Below, in pieces: positions 1-12,629 of a DNA stretch of 64,000 bases (position 1 is its first letter; every line of letters starts with the position of its first letter). The DNA comes from Charina bottae. Lineage: Eukaryota; Chordata; Lepidosauria; Squamata; Charinaidae. Location: the NCBI GenBank assembly GCA_023362775.1, contig JALMGJ010000011.1:20696001-20760000 (forward strand). The letters run 5' to 3'. The notes beneath the pieces were generated by a model that saw only the letters and a program-made list of their open reading frames with translations, was not told where the DNA came from and ran no database searches. The position numbers were made by a program, and so were the translations under genes.

Positions 1-1040
1 AGTGGTCAGTTTCCCACCGCTGGGGACCTGCACTGCATCCCTTTCCTTGCACCCTGCTGTCATTCTCCCTGACTTGAGCAGAGGGACGGCTCTGCCACAT
101 AACCCACTCATTGGCATTTTGGTTTCTTTTTTCACCGCTGATGAAATGGATGTGGCAAAGTTAAGAACAAGGATGGGGAAGGGGGCAAAGGCTGTGGCAG
201 TTTCATAAGCCCTTCTCTTGGCCAGCCAGAGAGAGCATTGTATAATATGGTGGAGACAACACCAGTGAGGGAGCACAAGACAGCTTTAAAGTGATACTGT
301 AAGTGTGTGGAAATACCTGAGTTCTAACAAGATGTAATCAGGAAGTCAAAGCCGCACTCTTTCATACTTGTTCTGAAATACAGAATTCAACTCAAGTAGG
401 TGAACATGCAATTAGCTATGCTTTTACTTGGAAATCTCTGTATGTGATTGTTGCTTCCTCTGAAGTAAATCTTATTTTATATTTGCACATATACAGTAGC
501 TCAATTACTATTTCCAGTTATTGCTTAAAACAAGAATTTCTCACTAAATCTTTGCTCTGTAGCGTAGGGCTTTGTGGTGGTAAAGCTCTTCCCTGCATGA
601 TTAAGGTTTTCACAATGCTAATAAAATATTACGGTGGTTTTTAAACTGCAAGCGAGAGATGCCAAGGACTTTTTATTTCTTGTTAGAGCTTGGCTAAAGG
701 GAGAACATTATAGCAATAGGGCTTAGACATGGGCACATGGGAAAGCTATCCGAAAACTGGCAAAACAGGATTGCTATCTGTCTATTAATCTTGAGAAATT
801 TCCTTTAAAAGGACACTTCCTCTAACAAAATGTATCTGTGTCAAAAGAAATTCTCAATGAACAGAAATGAAGCTCTCAGAATAGGTTATGTTTAGCCTAG
901 AGAACTGAAGATTAAACATCAGTAGGGAACATGGTAGCTGTTTTCAAGTATCTGAAGGACTACCCCAGAAAATGAAACAAGTAGCCACATTCACATCACA
1001 CTAACCAAGTCAAAGACCTAGGATGTCATCAGAAGGGGCT
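1..1040. other. No recognisable feature
   Basis: Ordinary AT-rich, non-coding sequence. No reading frame, splice-bounded exon or repeat family was recognised. If the FAM83-type gene downstream has its upstream exons to the left of the window, this stretch lies in its intron. Confidence 0.5.
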
Positions 1041-1043
1041 TGA

Positions 1044-1150
1044 GAGGGTCAAAAAAGTCAAGATGGTGCCACAACCATGGGATCAAAAAGGATGGGGCTT
1101 TGATTGTATGGCTGTGGCTGCCATCTTGATTTTTTTTAACCCTCCCTGAA
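1044..1150. repeat. Short palindromic repeat, GTCAAGATGGC family
   Basis: The left arm reads gtcaaaaaagtcaagatgg and the right arm carries its inverse, ending ccatcttgattttttttaac. The same arms recur near 6870, 15539, 22815, 24122, 53428, 57815 and 61050. The layout suggests a non-autonomous DNA element (MITE), but no clean target duplication was found here. Confidence 0.55.
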
Positions 1151-1681
1151 GACACCCATGGATGTCATCCAAACCTGGTAGCCCATTTGTTTCTGAGTTA
1201 AGACTGAGAGCAACCCCCCCTAAAATATGCAAAATTAATTGCTGAGTGACTCATCTATAGTTTCCTGTGTAATCTAAATGTAGAAAAAATTAGCCCTGAG
1301 TCTCTGGCAGAGGCAGGAGGCTAAAACAACCCCATAAAATGAAGATTTTCCAGCTGTAGCAGCTCTGATTTGTTTTTAGTTTATTTTAGGGTAAAACAGG
1401 CCCTCCACTCTTTCATCCCCCAGTGCCTCTTTCTCAGTCTGGCCAATATATGTGTGTGAATTTTGTCCTTCCCCCCACCCTTTTCCTAAAATGTTTTTGG
1501 GGAAAAAAGTGCTATCAGCTGAAACTATGGTTGTGATATCCGCCAAGATGGCTGCTCCTGATTTCACCAAGGAAACACCTGGTTATTTGTTCATCTGGCA
1601 CTGGATCACTGGGTCAGTCAGGTACCTAGGAGTAATGCCAATGTGCATTTTATGTCACTCTAGAGATCAGGATTAGGAACG

Positions 1682-2272
1682 TAAGAACACAAAGAGTGCC
1701 TTACTGGATTGGACCCCTGGCCCATCTAGTCCAGCAGTCTCTTCTTCCAATGGCCAACCAGCTGCACAAGGAAGCCCTCGTCTCCCAGCAGATGACCTTC
1801 AGAGGCAGTCCCACTGCCATCAAAGCTAATAGCCATTGATCCCAAATGATTAAGGCCAGAAGAGCAACTAGGGTCTGTGTCACCCGGGGCAAACATGGAT
1901 TCTGCCCCCCCCCCCCGGAACAACATTCAGTATACAAATACTATTTTGGCGCGGTGCCCGGGGCACATGCCCCCCCACCCCCCTAGTTGTGGCCCCGATT
2001 AAGGCCATAGGTTGTAAGCAACAAATAGAGATCAGGCAGTAGATTTTGGCTGAACATTGGGAGAAATTATTTTAATGGTGAGAGGTAGTTGACAGCATCA
2101 CTGCCTGCTTTATGAGGTAGTAGGTGCTCCTCTGCTCGAAGAACGTAGTAAGATCCATGGTTTGGCCATCGGTTAATATGGCTACAGAAGCATCTTGCCT
2201 TGTGGACTTTGTCTTGTGTGGAGGGTGGGACTAGATGGTCTCTAAGTCTAAAATTCATCCGATTCTATGAAT
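1682..2272 (+). repeat. Old CR1/L2-like interspersed repeat, interrupted
   Basis: The left part contains phrases typical of reptile CR1/L2-like 3' regions (a catctagtccagcag block, then a ggccaaccagctgc block). The right end reads gggactagatggtctctaag followed by a gattctatga tail, as CR1 LINE 3' ends do. A short GC-rich segment at about 1859-1997 seems inserted, because gattaaggcca occurs on both sides of it (near 1848 and 1998). Family assignment is from memory of consensus wording. Confidence 0.45.
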
Positions 2273-2350
2273 TGAATCTGACTTAACACCTGCCCTACTA
2301 TCCAGCAGTCCCAACTACTTTCTGCTAAAAAATAAACAGAAGATTAGGAA

Positions 2351-2633
2351 TGGCTGTTGTGGGTCTTCCGGGCTGTGTGGCCGTGTTCTGGAAGTGGTGG
2401 TTCCTAACGTTTCGCCAGCATCTGTGGCCAGCATCTTCAGAGGGCAGGAGCACAGATAGAAGCACAGATAGGGCACAGAGATTTTGCTTCTATCTGTGCT
2501 CCTGCCCTCTGAAGATGCTGGCCACAGATGCTGGCGAAACGTTAGGAACCACCACTTCCAGAACACGGCCACACAGCCCGGAAGACCCACAACAGCCATT
2601 GAACTCCGGCCGTGAAAGCCTTCGACAATACAT
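2351..2633. mobile_element. Fold-back insertion, Penelope-LTR-like, with 13-bp target duplication
   Basis: Two long inverted arms of about 110 bp face each other. The outer part encodes the same sequence on both strands, ending in a Penelope-type LTR-like segment with a hammerhead core. The 13-bp sequence agaagattaggaa stands immediately outside each end (2338-2350 and 2634-2646), so this is one insertion event with a long target duplication. That is unlike hAT or mariner elements and fits target-primed retrotransposition. A sister copy lies at 27408-27676. Assignment to Penelope-like elements is inference from the ribozyme motif and the inverted layout. Confidence 0.6.
2502..2551 (+). ncRNA. 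Hammerhead-ribozyme-like motif (right arm)
   Basis: CTGAAGA at 2509-2515 fits the conserved CUGANGA box. GAAAC at 2536-2540 fits the second core box. Between them GCTGGC can pair with a second GCTGGC, with two G-U wobbles, as helix II. After GAAAC comes GTTAGG, giving a two-pair helix III and a possible cleavage position. CCT before the first box can pair with AGG after the site as the start of helix I. One extra U follows the CUGAAGA box, a departure from the textbook motif. A mirror-image copy lies on the other strand at about 2398-2447. Confidence 0.5.
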
Positions 2634-2646
2634 AGAAGATTAGGAA

Positions 2647-3795
2647 ATGCATCAGTAACTGTTGCATACTAAACTTGGTTAACTAGGCCAGTTAAAGATT
2701 TAAAGTTGCATTTTGCACAGTGTGCTAAATTTGGCTGCTGTTATCCTGGGTTAATTATTTTCATCGTTTAGCCTGTTGGATGAAGTCAGCCTGTCGGGAT
2801 AGTTTAGTTTGTGGTTACAGGCAAACCAAGAAATGGATGAATGCATCCTTTTTCTGAGTAACTTAATGGATGCATTCACACAATACATTTAAGCTTAGTA
2901 AGTAGAGAACCTTCATTGTCAACAGATTAACAGTAAAATGATAGGTATATATCCAGGATGTTTGCTTGAACTATCCCTCTCAGAGAATGCAAGACAAGCT
3001 TTGCCAGATCCTGTTTCCCACAGTGGCAAATCAGATGCTTTGTGAACATTTCCCAGCATGGCAGTACAGTAGCCCTTTCAGACTGTTGTCTCCAAGCAAC
3101 TGGGGTTGAAAGGTTTATTTATTTATAGTTTATTTATTAAAAGTATTTTTATACTGTTGCTTATTGCAAAGAATCCTGAAGTGGTTTATAAATCTGTCAA
3201 ATCTTAGATTTAAAAATCAAAATTAAAAGCGCTCCATCAAAAAATGCTAAGGAGAGTTAATGGCTGGAGAAAGCCAACTTTAAAAAGTGAGTTTTTAAAA
3301 GATGCCTAAACCACGTTAGTGTTGGGTCTGGTGTATTGCAGAGGGAAAGCCATGCCAAAGGACAGGTGTACCGCCTCAGACCATGGAGGCTTCATTTAAC
3401 TGTCCTTAATTTGTAAGATTGTATTTAAAAGCCATCTGGGGTAGGAATGTGCTAATTTTAGCCTGCCAGATCTACGTTTCTGTTTTACTGGAATTCAGTG
3501 AGTGGCTGACCTGAGCCAGATGCAAAGGGCTGAGTACATTTTGAACCTAGGAATTTGTTTTCAGTACTAAAACTGAGGTGAGCTCCCAGCCCTTTCAGAC
3601 AAAAATCCATAAATCGCATGATCTTAATCGGAAGTAGTAGGGCATTGCTACAAATGATGGCATATATCCTACAGATGAACTAAGTCTTGTATGCAGACAA
3701 TTTTTTTTGCCTTGTCTTAAATCTACTGCTTAGTCATTCCACTGAGTGTTCTAATGTGACAAGAGAGAGAGAAAAAAATCTGCTTATGAGGTACC
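2647..3795. other. No gene; faint repeat remnants
   Basis: Non-coding sequence with short TTTA-rich runs near 3115-3140. Between about 3120 and 3440 the wording resembles degraded LINE 3' sequence, but it is not clear enough to classify. Confidence 0.35.
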
Positions 3796-3859
3796 ATGCA
3801 TAATTTGATAAATTTCCTGTCATGCCCTCTTAATCATATTTTTTTTTCGTACATGCTTT

Positions 3860-4705
3860 TTCCATCTGGGCTTGAGGAATCCAAGGCTGGAGTTAAAATC
3901 GCTGGAAGAAACATTAACAATCTTAGATATGCAGATGATACCACTTTGATGGCTGAAAGCGAGGAGGAGTTGAGGAGCCTTATGACGAAGGTGAAAGAAG
4001 AAAGTGCAAAAGCTGGGTTGCAGTTAAACCTCAAAAAAACCAAGATTATGGCAACCAGCTTGATTGATAACTGGCAAATAGAGGGAGAAAAAGTGGAGGC
4101 AGTGACAGACTTTGTATTTCTAGGCGCAAAGATTACTGCAGATGCTGACTGCAGCCAGGAAATCAGAAGACAATCTACTTCTTAGGAGGAGAGCAATGAC
4201 AAATCTTGATAAAATAGTTAAGAGCAGAGACATCACACTGACAACAAAGGTCCGCATAGTTAAAGCAATGGTATTCCCTGTAGTAACCTATGGCTGCGAG
4301 AGCTGGACCATAAGGAAGGCTGAGTGAAGGAAGATAGATGCTTTTGAACTGTGGTGTTGGAGGAAAATTCTGAGAGTGCCTTGGACTGCAAGAAGATCAA
4401 ACCAGTCCATACTCCAGGAAATAAAGCCAGACTGCTCACTTGAGGGAATGATATTAAAGGCAAAACTGAAGTACTTTGGCCACATAATGAGAAGACAGGA
4501 TACCCTGGAGAAGAAGCTGATGCTAGGGAAAGTGGAAGGCAAAAGGAAGAGGGGCCGACCAAGGGCAAGATGGATGGATGATATTCTGGAGGTGACAGAC
4601 TTAACCATGGGGGAGCTGGGGATGGTGACGGCCGACAGGAAGCTCTGGCGTGGGCTGGTCCATGAAGTCACGAAGAGTCGGAAGCGACTGAACGAATAAA
4701 CAACA
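3860..4705 (+). mobile_element. RTE/BovB-type LINE, 3' end of ORF2 and tail (decayed)
   Basis: Translation in shifting frames gives the second half of an RTE-clade reverse transcriptase. It has a YADDT box (polymerase YXDD motif), then a conserved QLNLKKTK stretch, FLGAKIT, VVTYGCESWT, then YFGHIMRR and GKRKRGRPRARWMDDI near the C terminus. The frame is broken around 4180 and by a TGA near 4325. The end reads gaagagtcggaagcgactgaa, the characteristic BovB tail, also shared by the SINEs in this window. It is 5'-truncated, as is usual for LINE copies. Confidence 0.85.
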
Positions 4706-4714
4706 AAATTTATC

Positions 4715-5150
4715 TATTATCTCTTTGGACAGCAGTGATTTTGATAGAGCAAAACTAATCTAGAGTACTGGCTAAGGAGACAAGTCTTAGGGAGGGAGAC
4801 CCTGTTCAGTTGGTCCATCCTAGGTGACTAATGACTCCAGATGGGTTTCAGAGAGAGTTTGGGTTTTTTCTTCTGGATCTGGTGGACATTTGACTCAGGC
4901 CTTGATCTTTGCCCAGAATAGGTGTGTGACAAGGGTCTTGGATTAGATTGCTCCTGAGTCCTCTTCCTGTTCATTGATCCCATGTGGCTCCTTGCTTTTC
5001 TGAGAAACTTTAGGCGATGAAACAACACAAGAAATGCTGCTGGAGAAAGAAGAAGAGAGTCCAACCAAGCACGTGTAAGAGCCCAAACTTAACCTTGACA
5101 AGGTCGAGTGGCTGTGGGTACATGGCTCTTCTGGTGCCAGTGATTTTCCA
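4715..5150. other. No recognisable feature
   Basis: Non-coding sequence between a BovB remnant and an L2/CR1-type remnant; nothing firm seen. Confidence 0.4.
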
Positions 5151-5153
5151 TCA

Positions 5154-6480
5154 TTGGTTCTGAACAGGATGGCATTCCCCCTTCAGAGCTGGGAGGACCT
5201 TGGAGTCCTCCTGAACTCGCAGCCCCTGCTCCATGAACACATTGCAGCTGTGGCCAAGAGGGCCTTTGCAGTGTTTCATCTGGTGTGCCAACTGTGCCCC
5301 TTCCTGGACTGGGAATCCCTTCTCACAGTCCTTCATGCCTTGGTCACTTCACATGTGGACTATTGCAATGTGTTCCGCCTCGAAGGTTTCCTGGAAGCTA
5401 CAGCTGGTCTAGAATGCAGCTATCTCAGCAGTTATGAGTAACCGCTCTGTTACTCATAAGTCTGTAACACCTCCGTCACGTGAGCTGTACTGATTCCCAA
5501 TGAGTACAATGCAAGCTGCTAGTTATCTATATACTACTAAAACTCTTGTGTCTGTTTGATACTTTGTAACCTTTAACTGGGCGAAACAGTGCTTCATAGG
5601 GCAACCGTTTTTGAACCAAGGTACCTCAAATTGGCTAACTTACAGATTGCACTCAAAATCCAGGATCCGTGACCCCCGTGGAATAGAAATTTGGCAAATT
5701 TTATAAAACATTTTATGACACTAAAATTATCATAAAACATTTTATGACATAATACAAAATGTCATAAAATGTCTCCTGTGGTCAACTCCTGATGTTTGAC
5801 TGGGCTATACAGTTCAACACGGGCTACTTTCAAGGCAGATACATCTCTCCCTGATTTTTTAAGAACTTTTCCAGTACATTAGAAGCACTGCCATTGTTGA
5901 AGGTATTGAGGAATCTAGTAAGGAAATATCTCTGAAACGATGGCCCAACGGTTACGGGTTGTCTAGTCACCTATAAAGCCCTGCATGGGATAGGGAATGG
6001 CTATTGAGGGACTGTCCATCTCCCATCACAAGGGGCGTGGTGGCTCAGCGGGTAAGTCGCCAGGCCTGTCGATCGGAAGGTCGGCAGTTCGATTCCCTAG
6101 ACCCGCGTGATGGAGTGAGCTCCCGCACTAGCTCCAGCTCTTGCCAACCTAGCAATTCAAAAGCATGTAAATGCAAGTAGATGAATAGGTACCACTTCGG
6201 TGGGTAGGTAACAGCGTTCCACACATGTCATGCGGCCACATGACCGTGGAAGCGTCTTCAGATAATGCTGGCTCTTCGGCTAAGAAACGGAGATGAGCAC
6301 CGGCCCCTAGAGTCGGACACGACTGCACAAATGTGCGGGGGGAACCTTTACCTTTTTACCATCTCCCATCATATCTGCCTGTCCTGTAAGGTCTGACAGA
6401 GCAGCCACGCTTTATGACCCTCCTCCTAAGCAACAGGACCAAGGAAGGATGCTTTTTCTGTCTCGAGGCCTGTTCCCCGT
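5154..6480 (+). mobile_element. L2/CR1-type LINE remnant, split by a SINE
   Basis: Translation of 5154-5440 gives a reverse-transcriptase C-terminal region of L2/CR1 type, with LGVLLNSQPLLHEHIAAV and ALVTSHVDYCN. Later pieces near 5960-6010 and 6372-6480 continue the same wording. Frames are broken throughout. A tRNA-headed SINE sits inside at 6033-6358, so the LINE copy is older than that SINE. Confidence 0.65.
6033..6358 (+). mobile_element. Sauria-SINE-like element with target duplication
   Basis: The tRNA-like head (gtggctcagcgggtaag, with a B-box-like agttcgattccc) is followed by a body ending in agtcggacacgactgc and an acctttacc tail. The 13-bp sequence ccatctcccatca flanks it (about 6020-6032 and 6359-6371), showing insertion into the LINE. 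The BovB-like tail suggests mobilisation by the BovB machinery. Confidence 0.85.
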
Positions 6481-6869
6481 TATGTTTAGCTCTAGGATAT
6501 TCATCTGCTTGGTTTTTTAAGTATTGTATTGTTTGTACACCACCTAGAGTCTGTGCTGAGTTTATAAATCTAAATTATAAACAAATAGATAACCCAACAA
6601 ACCCAGTCACTGGCAAGGAATTTGTCATCCGAAACATCTGGAAGATCTCCAGGTTGCTTACTCCGAGATTAAAGTATTTAGTAATAGGAAGGTGCTGTTT
6701 AAAAATCCTCCTCCTTCAACTCCCATTAGCCCCCACTAATCATGCTGGCTGGGGACGGTGGAAATTGTAATCCACCTGGAGGATACTTGCCCTGAGAGGA
6801 GAGGTGAAAGGCAAGGCATATAAACAAAAAGGCTTCAATCGATGATACAATCAAAGCTCTGCCAATTTT

Positions 6870-6965
6870 TATGTGCATCACAGATGAGGAGGAGATGGGA
6901 CTTTGATTGCACCATCACGGCTGCCATCTTGACTTTTTTGACCGTCCACGCAGACACCTGTCTTC
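6870..6965. repeat. Fragment of the GTCAAGATGGC palindromic family
   Basis: The right arm is seen: ctttgattgcaccatcacgg, then gctgccatcttgactttttt. It matches the arms of the copies at 1044 and 15539; the left arm is degraded. Confidence 0.5.
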
Positions 6966-7024
6966 CAGAACGAGCTTCACGTTCAAGGCAATGACTGAGT
7001 AGCTTTCATGATAAATAAAGTTAA

Positions 7025-7774
<750 letters not shown>

Positions 7775-7845
7775 TAGTCTGCAAAGAGGGCAACTGCATT
7801 CAACCTAGCGTGCTCTGTGAACCAAGCCTGTAGTTATGTTTAAAC

Positions 7846-7979
7846 CAGTGTTTCTCAGACTTGATAGCTTTAAGACATGTGGACTTCAACTCCCAGAATT
7901 CCCTAGCCAGCATGCTGGCTGGGGAATTCTGGGAGTTGAAGTCCACATGTCTTAAAGTTGCCATGTTTGAGAAACACTG
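7846..7979. mobile_element. hAT-type MITE, TTCTCAACC family, 8-bp duplication
   Basis: A near-perfect palindrome bounded by cagtgtttctc and gagaaacactg. The direct repeat gtttaaac stands on both sides (7838-7845, 7980-7987), the 8-bp duplication expected of hAT transposition. It lies in the FAM83 intron. Confidence 0.9.
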
Positions 7980-7987
7980 GTTTAAAC

Positions 7988-9297
7988 TGAAGTCAGTTCG
8001 GTGTGTTGTTCCAAGCCAGAAATTTGGATAGCATAAGCCCTGGTTAGGCCAAGGGTTATGTAAAGGGAATGGTGGCTTGACAGTTTGGCATCCCCTGACT
8101 AGTACAAGTGAAGCCAGCAGGGGTGAAATGGATACGATCCAGTTTCTTTCCTCCTTTTCAGAGTGCAAAGTGTCCACCTGCTTAGGTTTTTATTCTTTCC
8201 CTCTTGCGTGAAATGGGGGTTGAGCCATTGGTGGTGCTGCTGCTGCTGATAGGCCAGCTTGGAGCTGGACCTGATTTTTGTTCCTTGTTTTCAGTGTTTC
8301 TGAATCAGCAGAAGTGAAAATGATCATGGCTTGTCTTCCAACTTCTTTGGTGGAGATTGAGAAGTGGAAATGGGGCCAATGGACAATTTGGTTTGGTTAC
8401 CATGTTGTGGAAACCCAGGAGACAGGAAATGGCTTTGGTTTAACATCTTATACAGTCTGATTTATTCCATTAACCATGGTTAGGGAGACCATACCATAAG
8501 TGAATACAGCCACTGTCTCATCTCTTACCTCTTTTTACAAGCCAGTGTGGTGAGATGAAAAGCAGGTTCAGATATCTAGCTCACTGGAAAATAACCGGCT
8601 TATTTCATGCAGCTGCAGTGAGAACGATCTGTGTTGCTTGTCTACATTTTACAGGGCAGATTAAAAATGAAGCAACTCAAAAACACCACCACGTTTCCAG
8701 TTGCCTCCGTTTTGGTGTCAGGGATTAGCCTTGCTGTAATTATAAAATGCCAGATGGGTCCTAGAATCCTTGAAGCTAAGAGTGTCTCAAAGCATGTGCA
8801 GAGTATTTTTCCTGGATCACTGAATAACAACTCCCTTTAGGACCGAGGGTCTTCTCCCAGAAAAGATACAACTCCCAGATCCAAGCCAGCATGCCAAGAG
8901 TCATAGTGGTTATGAATTAAGAGACTGACTGTCCCAAAAACACATGCCTGGAAAACTACCAAACGGGGGGAGGCTGCTATAGAAAGTAGACACTACCCAA
9001 GTTCCAGTCCCTTTTTATTATTTCCGGTTGCCCTCAATTAGTCTTCTGTAATCTAATGACATCCAGACAATAGCCATTTTCCTCGGCCCCTACAGACAAG
9101 TTTCCACCTCGCTAAGGATATACCCACACTAGATTCTTCCTTTCTAAATCTTAGGGCATGAATGAAGGGGCAATGCCGTTTGCATTCCAGAAAAGATTAT
9201 GGTTTGGTCTCCCACTGCCTGAGATTGTTCAGGTGGCTGTATCAGCTGGACAGATTCCTCTCCCCTTCCCTCAAATATTCCTCTTGCTGGCTAGTCT
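7988..9297. other. FAM83 intron, nothing recognised
   Basis: Non-coding sequence between the two FAM83 exons. No splice-bounded open frame or recognised repeat was found. Confidence 0.4.
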
Positions 9298-9305
9298 CTC
9301 TATGC

Positions 9306-9428
9306 CAGTGTTTCTTAACCTTGCCAGCTTGAAGATGTGTGGACTTCAACTCCCAGAATTCCCCAGCCAGCCCTGAATTCTGGGAGTTGGCCTACACACC
9401 TTAAAGTTGCCAAGGTTGAGAAACACTG
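9306..9428. mobile_element. hAT-type MITE, TTCTCAACC family
   Basis: Terminal inverted repeats cagtgtttctt and gagaaacactg. Flanking octamers ctctatgc (9298-9305) and ctctacgc (9429-9436) match at 7 of 8 positions. Confidence 0.85.
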
Positions 9429-9748
9429 CTCTACGCAAACACAGAGTAGAGGAAATCCACCCAGAATGGCCTCTGCAAAGTTGATACTTGAAATATGGGG
9501 CTATCCTGCCTACAAATAGATATCATACCCACCTGGCACAGGGGATAGACTCAATTTTAAATACACTGAAGACAGTAGGGGCATTTCCTCAAAAGAAGCA
9601 AGATCCTTTTAACCATTTGTCCCATTCTTTGGTATCAGAAGAAATCTCGCATGCATTTTATGTTTGCTTTTTCCTCGGGGGGCTTCAGATTTCCAAACTA
9701 GTCTTTACAGTGGGGGACTCCTAACAGTAAGAGGGTGCCAGGTATATG

Positions 9749-10103
9749 GTAAAGGTAAAGGTTCCCCCCGCACATTTGTGCAGTCGTGTCCGACTCTAGG
9801 GGCCGGTGCTCATCTCCGTTTGTTAGCCGAAGGGCCAGCGTTGTCCGAAGACGCTTCCGCGGTCATGTGGCCGGCATGACGCACGCGGAACGCTGTTACC
9901 ATCCCACCGAAGTGGTACCTATTCATCTACTTGCATTTGCATGCTTTCGAATTGCTAGGTTGGCAAGTGCTGGGGCTAGTGCGAGAGCTCCCTCCGTCAC
10001 GTGGGTCTATGGATTCGAACCTCCGAACTTGCGGTCTTCCGATTGACAAGCCTGGCGTCTTACCCGCTGAGCCACCACACCCCCTCACTGTATATCATAT
10101 ATC
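9749..10103 (-). mobile_element. Sauria-SINE-like element, reverse orientation
   Basis: It starts on this strand with the inverted tail (gtaaaggtaaaggttcc), then gtcgtgtccgactctagggg, and ends with the inverted tRNA-like head (cttacccgctgagccacc). The 12-bp sequence gccaggtatatg flanks it at 9737-9748 and 10104-10115. Confidence 0.85.
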
Positions 10104-10115
10104 GCCAGGTATATG

Positions 10116-11570
10116 AGCAGCCTCTAAATGCTCCTCTAGATCCACGTTTGCTGTGTAACGCTAATATCGGAGTAGAGGACCATCTTTCCAAACAGATTAG
10201 GGGACGGTCAGTTCTTCTGAGCAGCCCCTCAACCCCACCAACCTTTTCTCTCACCAGCTCTGTCTAAGACCCAAAATATGGAGAAGGGGGGGGGGGAGAA
10301 ATAACAAGGGGAATGCTTTGATGGAAGAGTTAAGACACATCCTCCCTTGCAACCACTACCCGCATTCTTCAAGTTACTTGGCAAATGTGGTTGTCGTGAA
10401 GTTGTCATATTGTTCATAAAGTAGGTGCACGAATCAGTTTCCAGAGAGAAATGTGGTTTATGCCTGCCTCCCCCCCACCGCACACTTCTTTCCACAAAAC
10501 ACATTTGGTTTTCAGTGTATTCCCCTTTCCTTTGCAGCTTAAACTCTCAACTCCCCAGGGAATCCAAATATCTCATGTAATTTAGGTTTCCATAGGAACC
10601 AAAAAATTCAGTGCTGTCTAATCCTGGTTTGCTCAGAAGGTCAAATGGAAGGCCCTGAAAAGAGCAGTAATTATATTTTCTGGTTTTGCTTTCCCCATGA
10701 ATTCTGGATGCGTATAGGAGGCAAAGCTTTGCTGTTTGTAAATTCCATCTGTGGTCGGCACCAACATTCAGGACTTCTTGAGACATTCCAGCTGCTGCCA
10801 AAACCAAATTTGGGGATTGTGTTGTTAGGGGTTCTGATTGTTGTGAGAACCAAATCATCACTCCACACTTCCCTCCCAAACCTTCCATACATACAAGGGC
10901 TAATATTTCCCCGTTTTAATTACATGAATTAAAGTTGCCTAATACGATTGGTGAATTTTAAATAGTCTTATTACCTTAAAACACACAGAAAGAAGGCAGT
11001 AGGAATATTGATTTCTCCGTGGCTGGGTTTGCACCATATGCTAAGCCATGATCTCCTTAACCATCATTTACTGAATTGGCAGGGTGCAGACAGTAACTGA
11101 GCCAACCACATTTTAGCCAAGTATCTTGTGTGAACCTGGCCAACATGAGATATTTTCATGCAGCTAGACCAACCCCTACAAGCTACCTTTCCCACAAAAC
11201 CGTCCAGAGTCCACCGGTTTGGGGGAGATGGGCGGTAATATAAATTTAAATAATAAATAAATAAATAAATAAATCTACTCCCCCCACCCCCGAATTTATG
11301 CTCCTATGTCCTAATCAAGCTAAGTTCATTATTTAAAACTGGCGAGTGATTAGGTATTTTCTGATTTTAGAAACACGGAATTCTGGCATCTTTCCTGTAA
11401 ATATAGGGCTCAAATGAGGATAAATATTTAGCATCAATGGATCATGTTCATGTATTCAAAATTGTATACCTATATATGTTGTTGTAACTGAATATTATCC
11501 CTCTATAGCAGGGGTGGTACTGAGGCAATGAATAGTTTATCTAGGCCAGGGTTTTTCAAACTGGGTTCTA
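10116..11570. other. FAM83 intron; LINE-tail remnant near 11200
   Basis: Mostly unrecognised sequence. Around 11215-11275 the wording gggggagatgggcggtaata followed by an (ATAA)n run resembles the 3' end of L2/CR1-type LINEs. No coding exon seen. Confidence 0.4.
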
Positions 11571-11580
11571 CAAGGACTTG

Positions 11581-11825
11581 ATGGGGAAAGGAAAGGAAAG
11601 GAAAGGAAAGGAAAGGAAAGGAAAGGAAAGGAAAGGAAAGGAAAGGAAAGGAAAGGAAAGGAAAGGAAAGGAAAGGAAAGGAAAGGAAAGGAGGGGAGGG
11701 GAGGGGAGGGAAGGGAGGGGAAGGGAAGGGAGGGGAAGGGAGGGGAAGGGAGGGGAAGGGAGGAGGGATGAGGGAGGGGGGGAGGGATGAGGGAGGGAGG
11801 GAGGGATGAGGGATGAGGGAGAGAT
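11581..11825 (+). repeat. GGAAA / GGGGA simple-repeat tract
   Basis: About 23 tandem copies of GGAAA grade into GGGGA, GGGAA and GGGATGA variants, making a 245-bp strand-asymmetric purine tract. The reading frames seen across it are artefacts of the repeat. Confidence 0.95.
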
Positions 11826-12009
11826 TGCAGCCAATTTTGTATCACTAGAGCTTTGCCTCTTGTTTGGGGTTTGGGGATTTTTTAAAATACGTTCTACAGC
11901 CTGAAAAACTTTGAAATGTTCTGATCTAGGCTACGTGGGGAAATAAAATTGGAGAAACAGCTTTTTCCAACTTCTAACCCAGCTATAAACCCAGGGTACA
12001 GCAGGGATA

Positions 12010-12346
12010 CAGGGGTGTGGTGGCTCAGTGGGTAAGATGCCAGGCTTGTCGATCGGAAGATTGCAAGTTCGGAGGTTCGAATCTCTAGCCCTGCGTGCGG
12101 AGTGAGCTCCCGCACTAGCTCCAGCTCTTGCCAACCTAGCAATTCAAAAGCATGTAAATGCAAATAGATGAATAGGTACCACTTCGGTGGGTAGGTAACA
12201 GCGTTCCACGCGTGTCATGCGGCCACATGACCGTGGAAGCGTCTTCGGACAACGCTGGCTCTTTGGCTAAGAAACGGAGATGAGCACCGGCCCCTAGAGT
12301 CGGACACGACTGCACAAATGTGCGGGGGGTACCTTTACCTTTACCT
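12010..12346 (+). mobile_element. Sauria-SINE-like element
   Basis: tRNA-like head (tggctcagtgggtaagatgc), then the common body and the acctttacctttacc tail. The 13-bp flank tacagcagggata occurs at 11997-12009 and 12347-12359. Confidence 0.88.
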
Positions 12347-12629
12347 TACAGCAGGGATAATAGTGTTTTAGACAAACAGTGCCTTGAAAAGCTGACCAAT
12401 ATATAGTAAAGTTGTGTTAATAGTAATGGTTAGCCCACTCTACACTTTAGTTCCATCGGTCATCACTAACATTGTCTTCTTTGTCCTTCTCTTTCTGCCC
12501 TGGTTGTCATCATCTGAGGGGCAGTGCAGTTGCTTCATGGGCAGATTTAGGGGATGGTAAATGTAGAAAACAGGGTTGGTTTATTATATACCAGCTTTCC
12601 TTGAGCTAGGCAAAATCCAGAAATGGGGA

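Noticed and set aside
6033..6110. tRNA gene
   Set aside because: It is the tRNA-like head of a SINE, with the same body and tail as other copies and a target duplication; the clover-leaf is not complete.
11537..11845. Proline/serine-rich or KGKER-rich frames
   Set aside because: They are translations of the GGAAA/GGGGA simple repeat.
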